Assembly (NCBI GenBank): GCA_947095535.1
Contig: OX352774.1
Coordinates: 80,972,416 to 81,036,415, forward strand
DNA from: Poecilobothrus nobilitatus
Lineage: Eukaryota; Arthropoda; Insecta; Diptera; Dolichopodidae
Direction: 5' to 3'
DNA: 64,000 nt
In this document: positions 1-11,075 of the stretch, piece by piece
Layout: every line of letters starts with the position of its first letter
How positions within the stretch are numbered: position 1 is the stretch's first letter
Position numbers and translations under genes: made by a program
The notes under the pieces: generated by a model
Seen by the model: the letters and a program-made list of their open reading frames with translations, nothing else
Database searches by the model: none
What the model was told of the DNA's origin: nothing

Positions 1-610
1 CAAAAATTCTAACTCTTATTCAAAACCTTACCATACTTTTAAGCAAAATCTTAAAATTAAAATTTTTGATACCATTTTCGAAATTTATAAATTTGAACTT
101 TTTTTTTTGAATATAAAATTTTCGTAATTTTCTCGTTATAAAACTAAAAACTAAAGTTTAAAATAACCAAAAAAAAAAAAATTGTTACAAATTTGAATTT
201 TGTAACATATTGTGATTTTGAAAATAATTATATACAAAATTAATTTATGAATTGATTGAATTGATTTTCCATTTGGTAAAAATTGACTTACATACTTAAA
301 ATCCAATTTTTTCGTTCTTGCAGTTCTAAATTCTAGTCGTAAGTTAAGTTTTTTTAAGAGCTTGTAGACTAGGTTCTATATTAAAAATTCAGCAAAGAAT
401 ACGAATTTTTCCAAATTAATTTCCAAAAATTAAATTGTATTTTTTGTGTTCGTAGTTCGTACCATTTGTACATGTCTTTCATAATTTATTCTGTATCAGA
501 TTTTTAGTTCAATTGTTTTTTATAAGCCTTCATTAAATATTAAGATTCTAATAAGAACTAACCTCTTTCTAACCTCTTATACAATTTATCTGTTAAAGTT
601 TTAATATTTT
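1..610. other. A+T-rich non-coding stretch
   Basis: Homopolymer-rich DNA with stop codons in all frames. No recognised element. The last nine bases, TAATATTTT, are the left target-site duplication of the SINE that follows. Confidence 0.6.
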
Positions 611-798
611 TTTTTTTTAATGCATTTCTCTGACACATAAATGTGGACAGGAAATTACAGGGCCTTTCCTGCTCAGGCGTGGCTGTAAATGTCGAAAGGG
701 GAAATAACTCTTACGGCGTGTGTGGGATACGAATCCACACTCTCTCGGTGTTAACAGCGTATTTTATACGCTCTTACCCACTAGACCACCGAGGCCCC
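611..798 (-). mobile_element. tRNA-derived SINE, family 1, copy 1
   Basis: Read on the minus strand it begins GGCCTCGGTGGTCTAGTGGG, a pol III box A context, followed by a box B near GGATTCGTATCC with a T-arm-like GTG...CAC stem. A conserved ~90-base 3' body ends in TGCATTAAA plus an A-tail. The 9-bp direct repeat TAATATTTT sits at 602-610 and 799-807, directly abutting the SINE head, which fits target-site duplication by LINE-driven retroposition. Similar copies lie near 28.5, 56.1 and 60.5 kb and a head fragment at 13.0 kb. It is a non-autonomous element, not a working tRNA gene. Confidence 0.9.
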
Positions 799-807
799 TA
801 ATATTTT

Positions 808-1238
808 AATATTTTAAATAAGTAAGTATAGTACACATGGATTTTTGTGTTTAAATTTCATTACATTTCGTTACGCATATATAACCTTAATTTGATTTTT
901 TCGCATTCTTCTCCTTGTTAAATATTAGCAATTTTTCCTTCTTATTTTTTTTTATCTGTATACAATATTTCTTTTTTCAAATTTATTCTTTAAAAGAGGA
1001 AAAGTAAAAAAAAGGGCAACAATTTGCAATACAACATACCGCGACTAAACTTATGCATCTATGAAATATTCAGAAATTAGTAAATAATTATTTCATGCAA
1101 AATGTGCAGATTTGAGAATATCACTTGCAGACAAAATTTGAAGACATTTAAGGAGTAGAAAACTTCTTGAAAATGTCTAGATTTTTTGATTATAATTGTC
1201 ACTTTTCTAAATTCGGAATAAAATTAACACTGTTTTAA
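808..1238. other. A+T-rich non-coding stretch
   Basis: No recognised gene or element. Confidence 0.5.
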
Positions 1239-1460
1239 ATGTCTGACCAAATGAAGGCCTTACCGCAAAAATTTTTAGTTATGTATAATTCTAACCAAAG
1301 CGAACTTTCAGATAATGATGAATGTATCTTGTTAGGATTTTCTTCAATAACTGAAGAGGGAAATCAATTAGTAGAGTTGTTTCCAACTCTTTCCAAATTC
1401 TACCTCAAATTATTTTCCAACTTCAAATGTCATTTTACCTCATTAAGTGGCAGTAATTAA
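1239..1460 (+). other. 73-codon open frame of unknown status
   Basis: ATG to TAA frame with residues spread over most amino-acid types (starts MSDQMKALPQ) and visibly less A+T-rich than its surroundings, which is unusual here. No domain was recognised. The C-terminal half is rich in F, L, S and K, with one Cys-x-x-Phe pair. No splice-site pair or homologous repeat copy was found in the window. It could be a small gene, an exon whose neighbours I cannot see, a relic of an element, or chance. Treat as unproven. Confidence 0.2.
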
Positions 1461-2548
1461 AGCATTAATTTAATTCTGCATGTTAATTCTTCCATTGAAA
1501 TTTTTGATTCCATAAGTCTGTTTAGTGGTAAACCGATCAAAAAAGACTTAATAATAAAATATAAAAAATCTGTATCTATAGATATTCAATTTGTAAAAAT
1601 ACTTGTGGTTAAATAGATCAAACTTCTAACTTACTTTAGTAAAGTTAATATCTTGGTTAAATTATTTTTTGTTTTTTTTTTTTAAAAATCTAAATTGAAA
1701 CTGTAAACTAAAGTATGAAATATTAAACTATTCGCGAAATCAAATCCATATGGCTAGTTTTGTTTTTTATTTATTTTTTTTTTTTCAAAAAGTGAGAATT
1801 TAATGTGTCAGTCAAGTTGTAATTTCGTATATAAAAATTTACCATAAATTAATTGTTATAAAAAATATGTATAAAAAAAAAAAACATAAAAAAAACAAAA
1901 ACAATTAAGTAATTGGATAAGATGTAACATAGAAACCATTTCTGGACATTATGTAATCTATAAAATAACTATATCACAGTTAACTGCGGTTAGAATTGCT
2001 TATGTTATAATAATGTAATATTATATTTTATGTTATAAATAATAAGCGATTGAAATACCGCGAAAATATTTTTCTGATATACTAGGAGATCTATGCAGAT
2101 ACACTATAGTATAACGGAAAACTAGTGCAATACATTTGATAGATTTTATTGTAACAAATAAATAACTGTATTATTGGGAAAAAAAAACTATAAATAAAAA
2201 TAAAAGTGAGGTTTTTTTAACGAAATGTATTGATTTTTTTTTTTTCTTTTAACATATAATATTTATAGTATAAGTAAAAGTCTTTTTAAAAATAGAGAGT
2301 AAAATAACGGAAAAATTGTTTAAAAAAAAAAATTTTAATTAATTACTTTCGATTCAGTTGTAAAGCGGTTAAATTATTTTTTTAACTCAAATTACCAATC
2401 TACAATATAACAAAAAAAAAAAAACCAAAAATCAATTTAAAAAAATAAATTTAAAGAAAATATTTATAAGATACAATTAATTACTATAACAAAAATTGGC
2501 AAGATAGTATATATCTAAAGAAAATATAAACTGCTGTACTTTAAAATA
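1461..2548. other. A+T-rich non-coding stretch
   Basis: Many T and A runs. Nothing recognised. Confidence 0.5.
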
Positions 2549-2550
2549 TA

Positions 2551-3255
2551 CAGGGTGACCATAATGGTCTTGTTTCAAATGGGTGATCGGTGTTGTCAAA
2601 CAAAAAATTGTATGAAAGAGAGTGTTTATTTTCATTCCTTTATATTTAACTATAGTTTAGTTTTAATTTTATAAATAAAACTGGAACCAAATCGAAAAGT
2701 TAGTTGGCTCAGATCGAAAAAAAATGTCAGCTTAAAATAAAAAAAAAAATTATTAATAATAAAATAATTACCTAGTTCTGATTTCTTACCATAGGAATTA
2801 AAATCTTAGGAAATTTATGAAATTTATTTTTTTTTTTAGAACGTGGATTGTTCTAAAAATTGTTATTGTTCTACAACTCGAAAAGCTCTTAAGTTAGAAT
2901 AGTGCTGTTAAACTCAAAATACAGTAAAAAAAATGGAAATTTGTTCTTAAAAAGATTTTTTGGCAATATGTTATTTTTTCATAAAAGATTTTTAAGCGAT
3001 ATTTTGTTAATAATTATTGATTTTAATGCCTGACAACTTCGACCTAAGTTAATGTCTGTTCATACAGAACTGTACGGGTTCATATATAGGTTTGATCATA
3101 CAGAACATTAACTAAATTAGGTTAATGTCTGTAGAAAGCTTCTTAAGACATTTTATTATTTTCCTCCCTCTCTTCTTTCCATACAATTTTTTACTTGTGT
3201 CCATATTACCGATCATCAATTTGAAAAAAGACCGTTTTGAGAGTCAAACACTCTG
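2551..3255. mobile_element. MITE-like element with long TIRs and TA target site
   Basis: The left end CAGGGTGACCATAATGGTCT (2551) and the right end, read on the minus strand as CAGAGTGTTTGACTCTCAAA (3255), share an extended inverted repeat. It includes GGTCTTGTTTCAAATGGGTG on the left and GGTCTTTTTTCAAATTGATG on the right, then a shared AAAAAATTGTATG. Both ends are flanked by TA (2549-2550, 3256-3257), the target duplication of Tc1/mariner-superfamily elements. The roughly 705-bp interior has no transposase frame. It holds near-repeats of TTAATGTCTGT and CATACAGAAC around 3050-3130. Probably a non-autonomous derivative. Confidence 0.75.
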
Positions 3256-3257
3256 TA

Positions 3258-3860
3258 TACAATTAATTGGTGTAATATAGATAATGATGTATCAGCAAAA
3301 GCTACAAATAGTTAAAACTTAAAATAAAGTACTTTAAAAAAAAATAAAACAGAATTTTAATTAAGTTTAAATTAAATGAAAAATTAATAAATATTAATTA
3401 GGGAATACGTTAACGTTTTTTGTTAGTTTTTTTTTTTTTTTTTTTGACTTTTCACTTTTAAATTAACCATAACTAAATGGGAAGTTAATTTTATTTTTTT
3501 TGCTCCGTTTTGCTTCATTGATTTAATTCATTTAATTACAATTAAGTTATTTTTTTCTATACACTTTTAAAAGTATTTTTTTTTTTTAAGAAACAAATGA
3601 ATTAAATTTAAACCCTTACTCTATATTTTTGTTAGCCATTCGTTTATCAATCATTCCAAAATATGTTATTAAAATAAAATAAAATGTCAAAAAAGTTAAA
3701 ATTATGATTAATTTTATATCCTTGAATATTAAAACAATAATTGTATTTATATTGTTATAGTAAATTCCGGTTGTATATTAGAGATTTATTATTAACTCAC
3801 ATTAAATTCCACATATTAAATAGTTTTTAAATATTTTTTAAATTATGCCAATAATTGTCG
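3258..3860. other. A+T-rich non-coding stretch
   Basis: T-tract-rich sequence, for example a 20-base T run near 3430. Nothing recognised. Confidence 0.5.
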
Positions 3861-4100
3861 CGCAAACTCACGCTCAACTCAAAATTTGAGTCCGCTTAAC
3901 TTTGAGTCCGCTCAACATTTAGTCCGCTTAACTTTGAGTTCGCTCAACATTTAAGCGCTGTACATTAGCTCCAATGTTGAGTCCGCTCAAATGATAAGTC
4001 CGCTCGAGTTATGAGAGCAAGTACTCAATCGCTCAACTCTCATAATTTGAGTTGATTGATGAGTTGAGTTTGCCAAATGAGTCCGCTCATTTACAACCCT
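3861..4100. repeat. Degenerate minisatellite of GAGTCCGCTCAAC-type units
   Basis: About ten short units of 17-20 bases alternate GAGTCCGCTCAA or GAGTCCGCTTAA with TTTGA/CATT spacers. Because GAG...CTC recurs, many units are partly self-complementary and the array can fold on itself. GC content is well above the flanks. Confidence 0.8.
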
Positions 4101-5707
4101 GCTTTGAACTGAATATTTCTGTCAAATTAATTGAATGGTTTGGTAAAAAAAAAAAAAACAGTTTGATCCTTGACATTCAACGAGTATGTATTTGATTGTC
4201 AATGTATTTTAACAGTGTGGACATGTAGGTGGATTGTAATGATCAAAGATATATTTTTTAGAGTAAAGAGTATGGTTTAAGTTTAAACATTTTAAATTTC
4301 TATTCCTCTTCTTTTAATTTCATATAGTGGAAGTGTTGCATTCCGCCAGTACCATTTAGGAAACTATTCCATTTAAATTGCCTGTTGAATAAAATATGTC
4401 AATTTCTTTTCTTTTGCTAGTAGCAAAGTATGTATGATTTTACAGAGTTGGGTATGATTATAAAGAGTATATATATATGATTATATATATAGAACAATTC
4501 TTTCACTTTTTATATACTTTTAAAGACTTGTTTTCTAATCATATATATATTATATTTTTAAATAGTTGGAACAACTTTTTTTTGAGTTCGTTGTAATTAA
4601 ATTTAAGACCGATCAGATAGCATCAAATTTAAATTTTATATTAAAAATCTTTTGATATAATGTCGTATGGTCTAACTAAAACATATTAAGACCGTCTTAT
4701 CATATTTATATTTCCCACACTAAGAAAAACAAAGTTTTTTTTTTTTAATATTAATTTTGGACTAAATATAGATATACCCTAACTTATTATTTATTATATT
4801 TTTACTAGATACTTTTATGTTTAATTTTTTTAAAAACCTTTTAATCATACTAGTCGTATGTATACTAATTTCATTTACTACTTGCATTATGTAATTTAAT
4901 TCAATTAAATATTTTCTTATTAATTTTGCGAAACACACCTTTTTACCTTTTTTTCCATAAATTCCAAATAATCAATAATAAGTAATACAACTTTTTCATA
5001 GTATATAAATTAATATTATAGGTATATAGCATATGATCTGATCCATTTTAAATCTGTAACAATTACTTTAGTCATTATATTATTAAATTTGAGTCATAAC
5101 TGAGTTTTGATAAATTATTTTAATAAATTTTTTTTTCTTTGATTCAAATTTAATTTTTTAATTTAACTTTTTTGTATAACAGTTTAATAATCTTCGACAA
5201 ATTCGATGTCAGGAATTTTATTAAACTTGATGGTTGGATGTATGTTAGTATATTTAAACATGATTACTCGAAAACCTATTTTTGATCAAAAAATAATTTT
5301 TCTTTTAGATTGTCATATATTTAGGTCTGATGACCGAAAAAATAGGTCCCATATTATCACAATTACTTTAAAAAATTCAATTCATGGCTAATGAAATTCA
5401 ATATATTCAAAATTTTGTGTAAAAAACTTATTTTATTTACCAAATTGAGAAGCAAAAAGTTACTCGATGGGAAATACTCAAACAACCAAATATTTAGATC
5501 AAAATCGCAATTTTCTTGAAACGAATTAATCTGGGGCCAAAATCAAATTTTTTGAAATTATTTGTTTCCTAATTTTGAAAAATAAAAGAAAAACTATTTG
5601 TTTTTTTTAAGTTTTGTCCAAATGACAAATTTATTACAAAAAGTTATTTGTCAATTATTTTTCGGTACTAAAAAAAATAAGTCCCCGAACATTTTATATA
5701 ATCGATT
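4101..5707. other. A+T-rich non-coding stretch with (TA)n
   Basis: Contains (TA)n tracts near 4468-4490 and 4540-4555. Nothing else recognised; a 61-codon frame at 5206-5391 shows no family features. Confidence 0.5.
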
Positions 5708-6082
5708 CTTCTCTACGGCAGTGAAATGTGACGATGCCTCCGAACAATTCAAAATATAAGATGAACTAGAATAATAACGAATGAGGAACTACAAACAATT
5801 TCAAAGCAAGAAAATATTAAACTGACTCCAATTAAGAAACCAAAATGAAAATGAATAGACCATTCACTTCGTAAAGGGCCAGAAAACATTGATAGTCCAG
5901 CGTTTGACTGAAATCCACAGTGAAAAATAAATTTAGTCAGACCAAAACTAATGTGAAGAAGGTCAAAAGCAAAGATAATTGAAAACAGTGAAAAAAAAAA
6001 CGGGCAGAAGGTTGCAACAGAGTGTGATACAGAAGCTTTGTGGAGATCCTATGCTCTTCCAGGCAGTAGAAAGTAGAAATAA
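5708..6082 (+). pseudogene. Decayed non-LTR retrotransposon ORF2 C-terminal domain
   Basis: From 5711 a single frame of about 121 codons runs to a TAG at 6074 and keeps the landmarks of the domain that follows the reverse transcriptase in a common LINE group. These are LYGSE, then CLR, then NEEL, then HSLRKGPENI (family: HTLRK..NI), then a NP.GKR/GRPK-like stretch, and finally WRS. The frame has no length change but is interrupted by TGA codons at 5729, 5762, 5846, 5852, 5909, 5921 and 5954. Six of these fall where the family has Trp. The reverse transcriptase itself is absent. It is a dead fragment; the clade assignment (RTE/CR1-like) is from memory of the motif and uncertain. Confidence 0.75.
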
Positions 6083-6279
6083 AAACAAAACAAAAAAAAA
6101 AAAGATTAATTTATCTAGAAGCAATTTTTAAAACTTAACAGGAGTTTTATGATATTAAGGGATTTTAAAGAATTTTAAAAGTTAGTACCACATTATTACA
6201 CTCAAACTTCTTATAACACACCTTATTTCAAGTATTAAAATACGATATAATGATTATCCAAATTAACTTAAATATGGAT
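6083..6279. other. A+T-rich spacer
   Basis: Short unique sequence between the LINE remnant and the family-A element. Nothing recognised. Confidence 0.5.
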
Positions 6280-7765
6280 AAAACAAGTAAAAATAACAAT
6301 AAGTCGATGCAATCGACTTATTTATACCCTACACCTTAAAAATTCAAATTAAATTAAAAATCCATAAGTTATTTTAGTTAGGTATTTAATACAAGCTAAA
6401 AAAAGTAAATGCTGTTACAACCTTTGTACAAAATTTCAGGTTTCTATCTTTATTAAATTCGAAAATATGATTTTTAGGTCTTGGAAAGTGTGTGAAGGCA
6501 CGCGGACCACCACCCCAATTCATCTCAAATTTTAGAGACATCAACAGGGTACATTATATCAAATTTCAAGTTTATATATTTATTAGTTTCGAAGATATGC
6601 TTGTTTGGTCTTAGGAGTTGTGTGGCAGATACCCGAACAATCATTCGAATTCATCTTAAATTTTGGACAAATCAGGGATTCAGGAAACAACACCCTTGTA
6701 CCAAATTTGAAGTTTCTGTCTTTATTAATTTCGAAGATATGCTTGTTCGGTTTTGGGAGTACTATGGGAGGTACCCGAACGACCACTCCAATTCATCTCA
6801 AATTTTAGGCAAATCAAGGATTTAGGAAACAGCACCCTCGTATCAAATTTGTAGTTCCTATCTTTATTAGTTTCAAAGATATGCTTTTTTGATCATAGGA
6901 GTTGTGTGGCAGATATCAGAACAGCTCCTCCAATTCATCTCAAATTTTGGACAAATCAGGGATTTAGGAAACAACACCCTAGTACCAAATTTGAAGTTTC
7001 TATCTTTATTAATTTCGAAGATATGCTTGTTCGGTTTTGGGAGTTGTATGGGAGGTACCCGAACGACCACTCTAATTCATCTCAAATTTTAGACAAATCA
7101 GGGATTTAGGAAACAACGCCCTCGTATTAAATTTGAAGTTTCTATCTTTATTAATTTCGAAGATATGCATGTTCGGTTTTGGGAGTTGTATGGGAGGTAC
7201 CCGAACGACCACTCCAATTCATCTCAAATTTTAGACAAATCAGGGATTTAGGAAACAGCGCCCTCGTATTAAATTTGAAGTTCCTATCTTTATTAATTTC
7301 GAAGATATGCATGTTCGGTTTTGGGAGTTGTATGGGAGGTACCCGAACAACCACACCAATTCATCTCAAATTTAGATATCTTGGGGATATCAGGGATTCA
7401 GAAAAACACACCCTCGTACAAAATTTTAAGTTTCTATCTTTATTAATTTCGAAAATATGCGTATTAGGTTTTGGGAGTTGTATGGCAGGTACTCGAACGC
7501 ATGGTCCGATTTCGCCCATTTACAATCCCCGCCTTACCTTAGTCATTGTTAACCTACAGTATAAATTTCATCAAGATAGCATCATTATTTTTTGAGTTAT
7601 CGTGCGTACGGACGGACGGACGAACGGACATCGCTAAATCGACTCAGGCGGTGATCCTGATTCAGAATATATATACATGTCTATACCTAACTCGGTTCCT
7701 TTTGGTGGTTACAAACACCATACCAAAGTTAATATACCCTATACTTAATGTGTAGAGTATAAAAA
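6280..7765 (+). mobile_element. DINE-1/mini-me-like element, family A, young copy 1
   Basis: The 5' end AAAACAAGTAAAAATAAC is followed by a perfect hairpin (AATAAGTCGAT, loop GCA, ATCGACTTATT) at 6299-6323, then TATACCC. Next comes an array of eight ~142-bp units. The 3' module holds (GGAC)n, a conserved core (ATCGCTAAATCGACTCAGGC, then GTGATCCTGATTCAG) and (TA)n. It ends with a short hairpin around TATACTTAATGTGTAGAGTATA. The GTCY microsatellite, core and TA microsatellite in this order are the published signature of dipteran mini-me elements, related to DINE-1 non-autonomous Helitron-like elements. There is no protein. Near-identical 5' and 3' modules recur at 54900-55951, so the family moved recently. 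Confidence 0.85.
6421..7495 (+). repeat. Internal tandem array, eight ~142-bp units
   Basis: The marker TTTCGAAGATATGC (or GAAAATATG at the array edges) recurs at about 6464, 6594, 6738, 6880, 7019, 7161, 7303 and 7452, a period close to 142. Each unit carries GAGTTGTATGGGAGGTACCC, CAATTCATCTCAAATTTT and a CTATCTTTATTAATTTCG tail. Because 142 is not a multiple of three and the units lack stops in several frames, spurious 65-140-codon frames appear on both strands. None of these is a gene. Confidence 0.9.
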
Positions 7766-10000
7766 AGGTTTTAATTTTCGAATTAAATTATTTTTTCTAA
7801 AAATTTTTCAATAAAAAACCAAACCAAATCATATTAAGTCTGTTGTAAGAAATTATATTTAATGCATTTTACCTTAATTTAAAATTTTATTTTTATACAT
7901 ATTATTATATATGAAAAAAAATAGTTTTAAAAAACAATATTTCAACATAAATTTAAAATATAAACAATTATTTTTAAATTCACTTTTTTTATTTGTTATG
8001 GTTAAATCAAAAATAATTTAAGAAATTTTAAATATCTGATGAGTTAATTTGAAAAAAAAAAATAAATGGTTCAAGTTCATCAAAATTTACAAAAATTTCT
8101 TCATAAATATTTAAAACAAAAATTGCTTTTAAATTATTTTTATTAATATATGAATAGTAACAATTATCGATTGAAGATTTTTTAATTGAACCTTAAACTT
8201 AAAAATTTTTACAAATGTCAAAATTTTGTTTTTATAGGTCCTACTAAAACCCACATATACCTTTAGGCAGTAGACTTACTTCTTTAACAGTTTAATTAAA
8301 GACTTCTAAAGACAAAAAAAAATATATTTAAATTTTTGTAATTTTTTATTAATTATTAGTTATTAATTTAAAAAATTTTTAATAATATATCTATCAAATA
8401 TTTAATTTGGGAAAACTTCAAAACTTCAAAAACTCAATTTTTCTTCTTTCATTCACTATTTACATTCCACTAATCTACCATCTAATTAAATTTAATGCAA
8501 CTATACAATAGATATAAAATAAGAAAAAAATATGTTTATATATATAATAATACATCCATATATACATATGTAATGTAATATAAAAGATTAACTGCTCCAA
8601 TTAGTATACTTTATAAAATTTTTGTAGTATGTATCTTTGCATTAATTTCATAATTCTAAAAAAAAAATGTAGGATGACAGCATTCATTTTATATATATAT
8701 ACATACATACGATACATATATATATATACATATTCTAAAACTATCAAATATACATATAAATATATTTAGGTTTTATTGCAAATTACATATACAAAATTTA
8801 TATAAATAAACATCTAAATCACCTGGCATCAACTAGTTTACCTGTCCAATTGAATAAATTTTATGTGGGCAAAAAGAAATAAAAAGTGAATTTTAAAAAT
8901 GAGAAAAACAAAAAGCATATAAAGTATAGTAAAAATTTTTAAATCAAAATCGAGAGTAAATTATAACTGGTACAAGATAAATATATATGAATATCATTCA
9001 CAATAACAAAAACTACAATAAAAATAACAACGGTACCAACAAAAACATCAAAACAATAACAGCAATATCAACATCAACTTTTACAACAAAAAAACACCAA
9101 CATCTGTAATTATAACAAAATAAAAATGTGGTGTGCTGTCAATGCTGATGTTGATCTTTATAAATTTTAACAAACTGACTATCTAAAATCTATGAATTAC
9201 TCACATCACTTGACTTCAGTTACGCAAATATAAAAAAAAAATTTTTTTTGTTTTTTTTTTTTCTCATTATAGTTTTGTATTTTTTTTTTTTTTGCTTTTT
9301 TGAACAAAATTATAGTAAAAATAAAATAACATTTTATATCTTGGAAGTAACAATTAATTTAAAGATACATATACACTTATAACGACAGTCGATCAGACAA
9401 AAGCAATAATAAAGATTAAGTGTAGCACAAGTTAAAAATTTTATAATGTAAATTGAAATTATCTTTAATAAATGGAGAAGGCACCTGTTGTTGAATACAG
9501 TTAATCAAAAAAAAAGAAACAAAATACTTAATAAAGAGATGCTCTGGTTACAAGAAATATTATAGAAGTAAAAGAGTTAAATAAGAGTTTTGACTTAAAA
9601 AATCCCGAAATCTTATTAAGTGCGTCTATTAAAAGAAATTCCTTGGTTCCTTGTACGTCAAAGATCTATACAAAAGACAGTTAAACAGTTTTTTTTTGTA
9701 CAAAATTCACCTAAGCAAATTACTTATAACTAACAAAAATTATTTGTAAAGATTAATCTTGCTTTGGAAAATTTTAAACTTAAGCTTAATCAATTTTCAG
9801 ATCTTTTTTTTTTTTTATGTACTTTATAAAGTTTAAGTTGATCCTAAAAATAAAAAAAATATTAAATTCTTATTTTGATGTGATGTGATAATTTGATGTT
9901 TCAGTAGTTTATTTAAATGTAATAAAAATTACATAGTTTTAGTTTAACTCATTACCAATAAATTATACGTGTTCAGATCTTATATCGTAAATACCTGAAA
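7766..10000. other. A+T-rich non-coding stretch
   Basis: Microsatellite (TA)n/(TACA)n lies near 8690-8770. A C/A-rich trinucleotide-like run (CAACAA, ATCAAC) spans about 8998-9115. No gene recognised. Confidence 0.5.
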
Positions 10001-10015
10001 TATGTACAAACTCTC

Positions 10016-10080
10016 TATATAAGGAGCACTGGACATCCACTAAGTCGCCATCATATTAGACTAAGTTTCAGTTTCTCGGA
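10016..10080 (+). promoter_or_regulatory. Weak core-promoter-like segment
   Basis: TATATAAGG at 10016-10024 is followed by TCATATT (10051) and TTTCAGTTTC (10067), in a patch richer in G+C than its flanks. The spacing from TATA to either Inr-like motif (about 35-52 bases) is longer than the usual ~30. With this base composition chance is a serious alternative. Confidence 0.15.
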
Positions 10081-10217
10081 TCATTATTTTTATTAAAATG
10101 TAACAATTATAGTCAATTTCTTCGACTGTCAATAGTTATTCGACTGTAGCTATAAATTGTACAAGTGCGCCATCTATAATCTTATACAAGATTTATTTTT
10201 TATTAATTATTTATAAT

Positions 10218-10292
10218 GAAACAAAGGTTTCAACCCATAACCTTTCGATTGAAAGGCCAGCAACATAACCATTACGCTTTATTAGTCTAATT
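10218..10292 (-). mobile_element. tRNA-like SINE, family 2, copy 1
   Basis: On the minus strand: AATGGTTATGTTGCTGG (box A-like), an anticodon-arm-like hairpin CCTTTCAATCGAAAGG, then ATGGGTTGAAACC (box B-like) and an A/T tail. The same layout recurs at 16.28 and 36.24 kb. The cloverleaf is imperfect, so it is a tRNA-derived repeat rather than a tRNA gene. Confidence 0.65.
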
Positions 10293-10639
10293 AACATATA
10301 ATACAGGTCTGATAAATCAATTATTATTTTTTACTTATTAGTTTGATTATTATCATAAAAGTCGAAACCAACGAAATCTTAATATAATGTTTTGTAGAAT
10401 TGTTTTGTAAAATTTTGTATTTTCTACAAAAATTGTAGAAAAAAAATTCCAACAAAAAAGATTCAACATTTTATTTAAAGTTTCAACGTTTTTAATTTTT
10501 TTAAAATTTGCTTTTGTATACTCTTCAACATTATTTTTTTCTACATTTTTTGGTATTCGAGACGGATTGGATACGAAATTCCAAAAAAAAAATCCAAAAC
10601 TCAAAATTTAATGCGAAGCATTTTAAATAGCGCTAAAAA

Positions 10640-11075
10640 CACCCGATAAACAAGTTATTGGGACTATATAATTTTGTAACCAATTGTTAAATCACTCCTA
10701 ACATCTTTTTAGATATACATTTCAACAACAAGGCATTTAAAATAGTGCGCGCTAACCGTCCCAAACCGTCCTAAACAAATTATTGAACCCTGATTTTGAA
10801 ACCAACTACAAAATCTCAATTTAGAATCTCATATACAGAATGAATTCAAGCTTAAAATTCTTCCTAATCCAGAACCTCACGTTTATATATATAAATATTC
10901 TGGAAAAAATGGAATACCCTGATTTTGAATCCAACTTTAAAATCCCTCCTAATTCGAATCTGACATATGCATAAATATACATATTCTGGAAAAAACAGCA
11001 ATCCTGGTTTTGAATCCAACTCTAAATTCAAAACGAACTCTATTGTCAAAACTACTTTGGGATTTTGGAATTTGG
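10640..11075. repeat. Dispersed repeat with internal tandem units
   Basis: CCTGATTTTGAAACCAACTA (10790), CCTGATTTTGAATCCAACTT (10918) and CCTGGTTTTGAATCCAACTC (11004) mark successive units. ATATTCTGGAAAAAA recurs at about 10895 and 10979. The part with GTGCGCGCTAACCGTCC and CCTAAACAAATTATTG matches a copy at 48830-48965. No coding capacity. Confidence 0.6.

Noticed and set aside
6583..7595. Cluster of overlapping 65-138-codon frames on both strands
   Set aside because: They are produced by a ~142-bp tandem repeat lacking stops in several frames; the peptides are shifted versions of the same repeat and recur at 55.2-55.8 kb.
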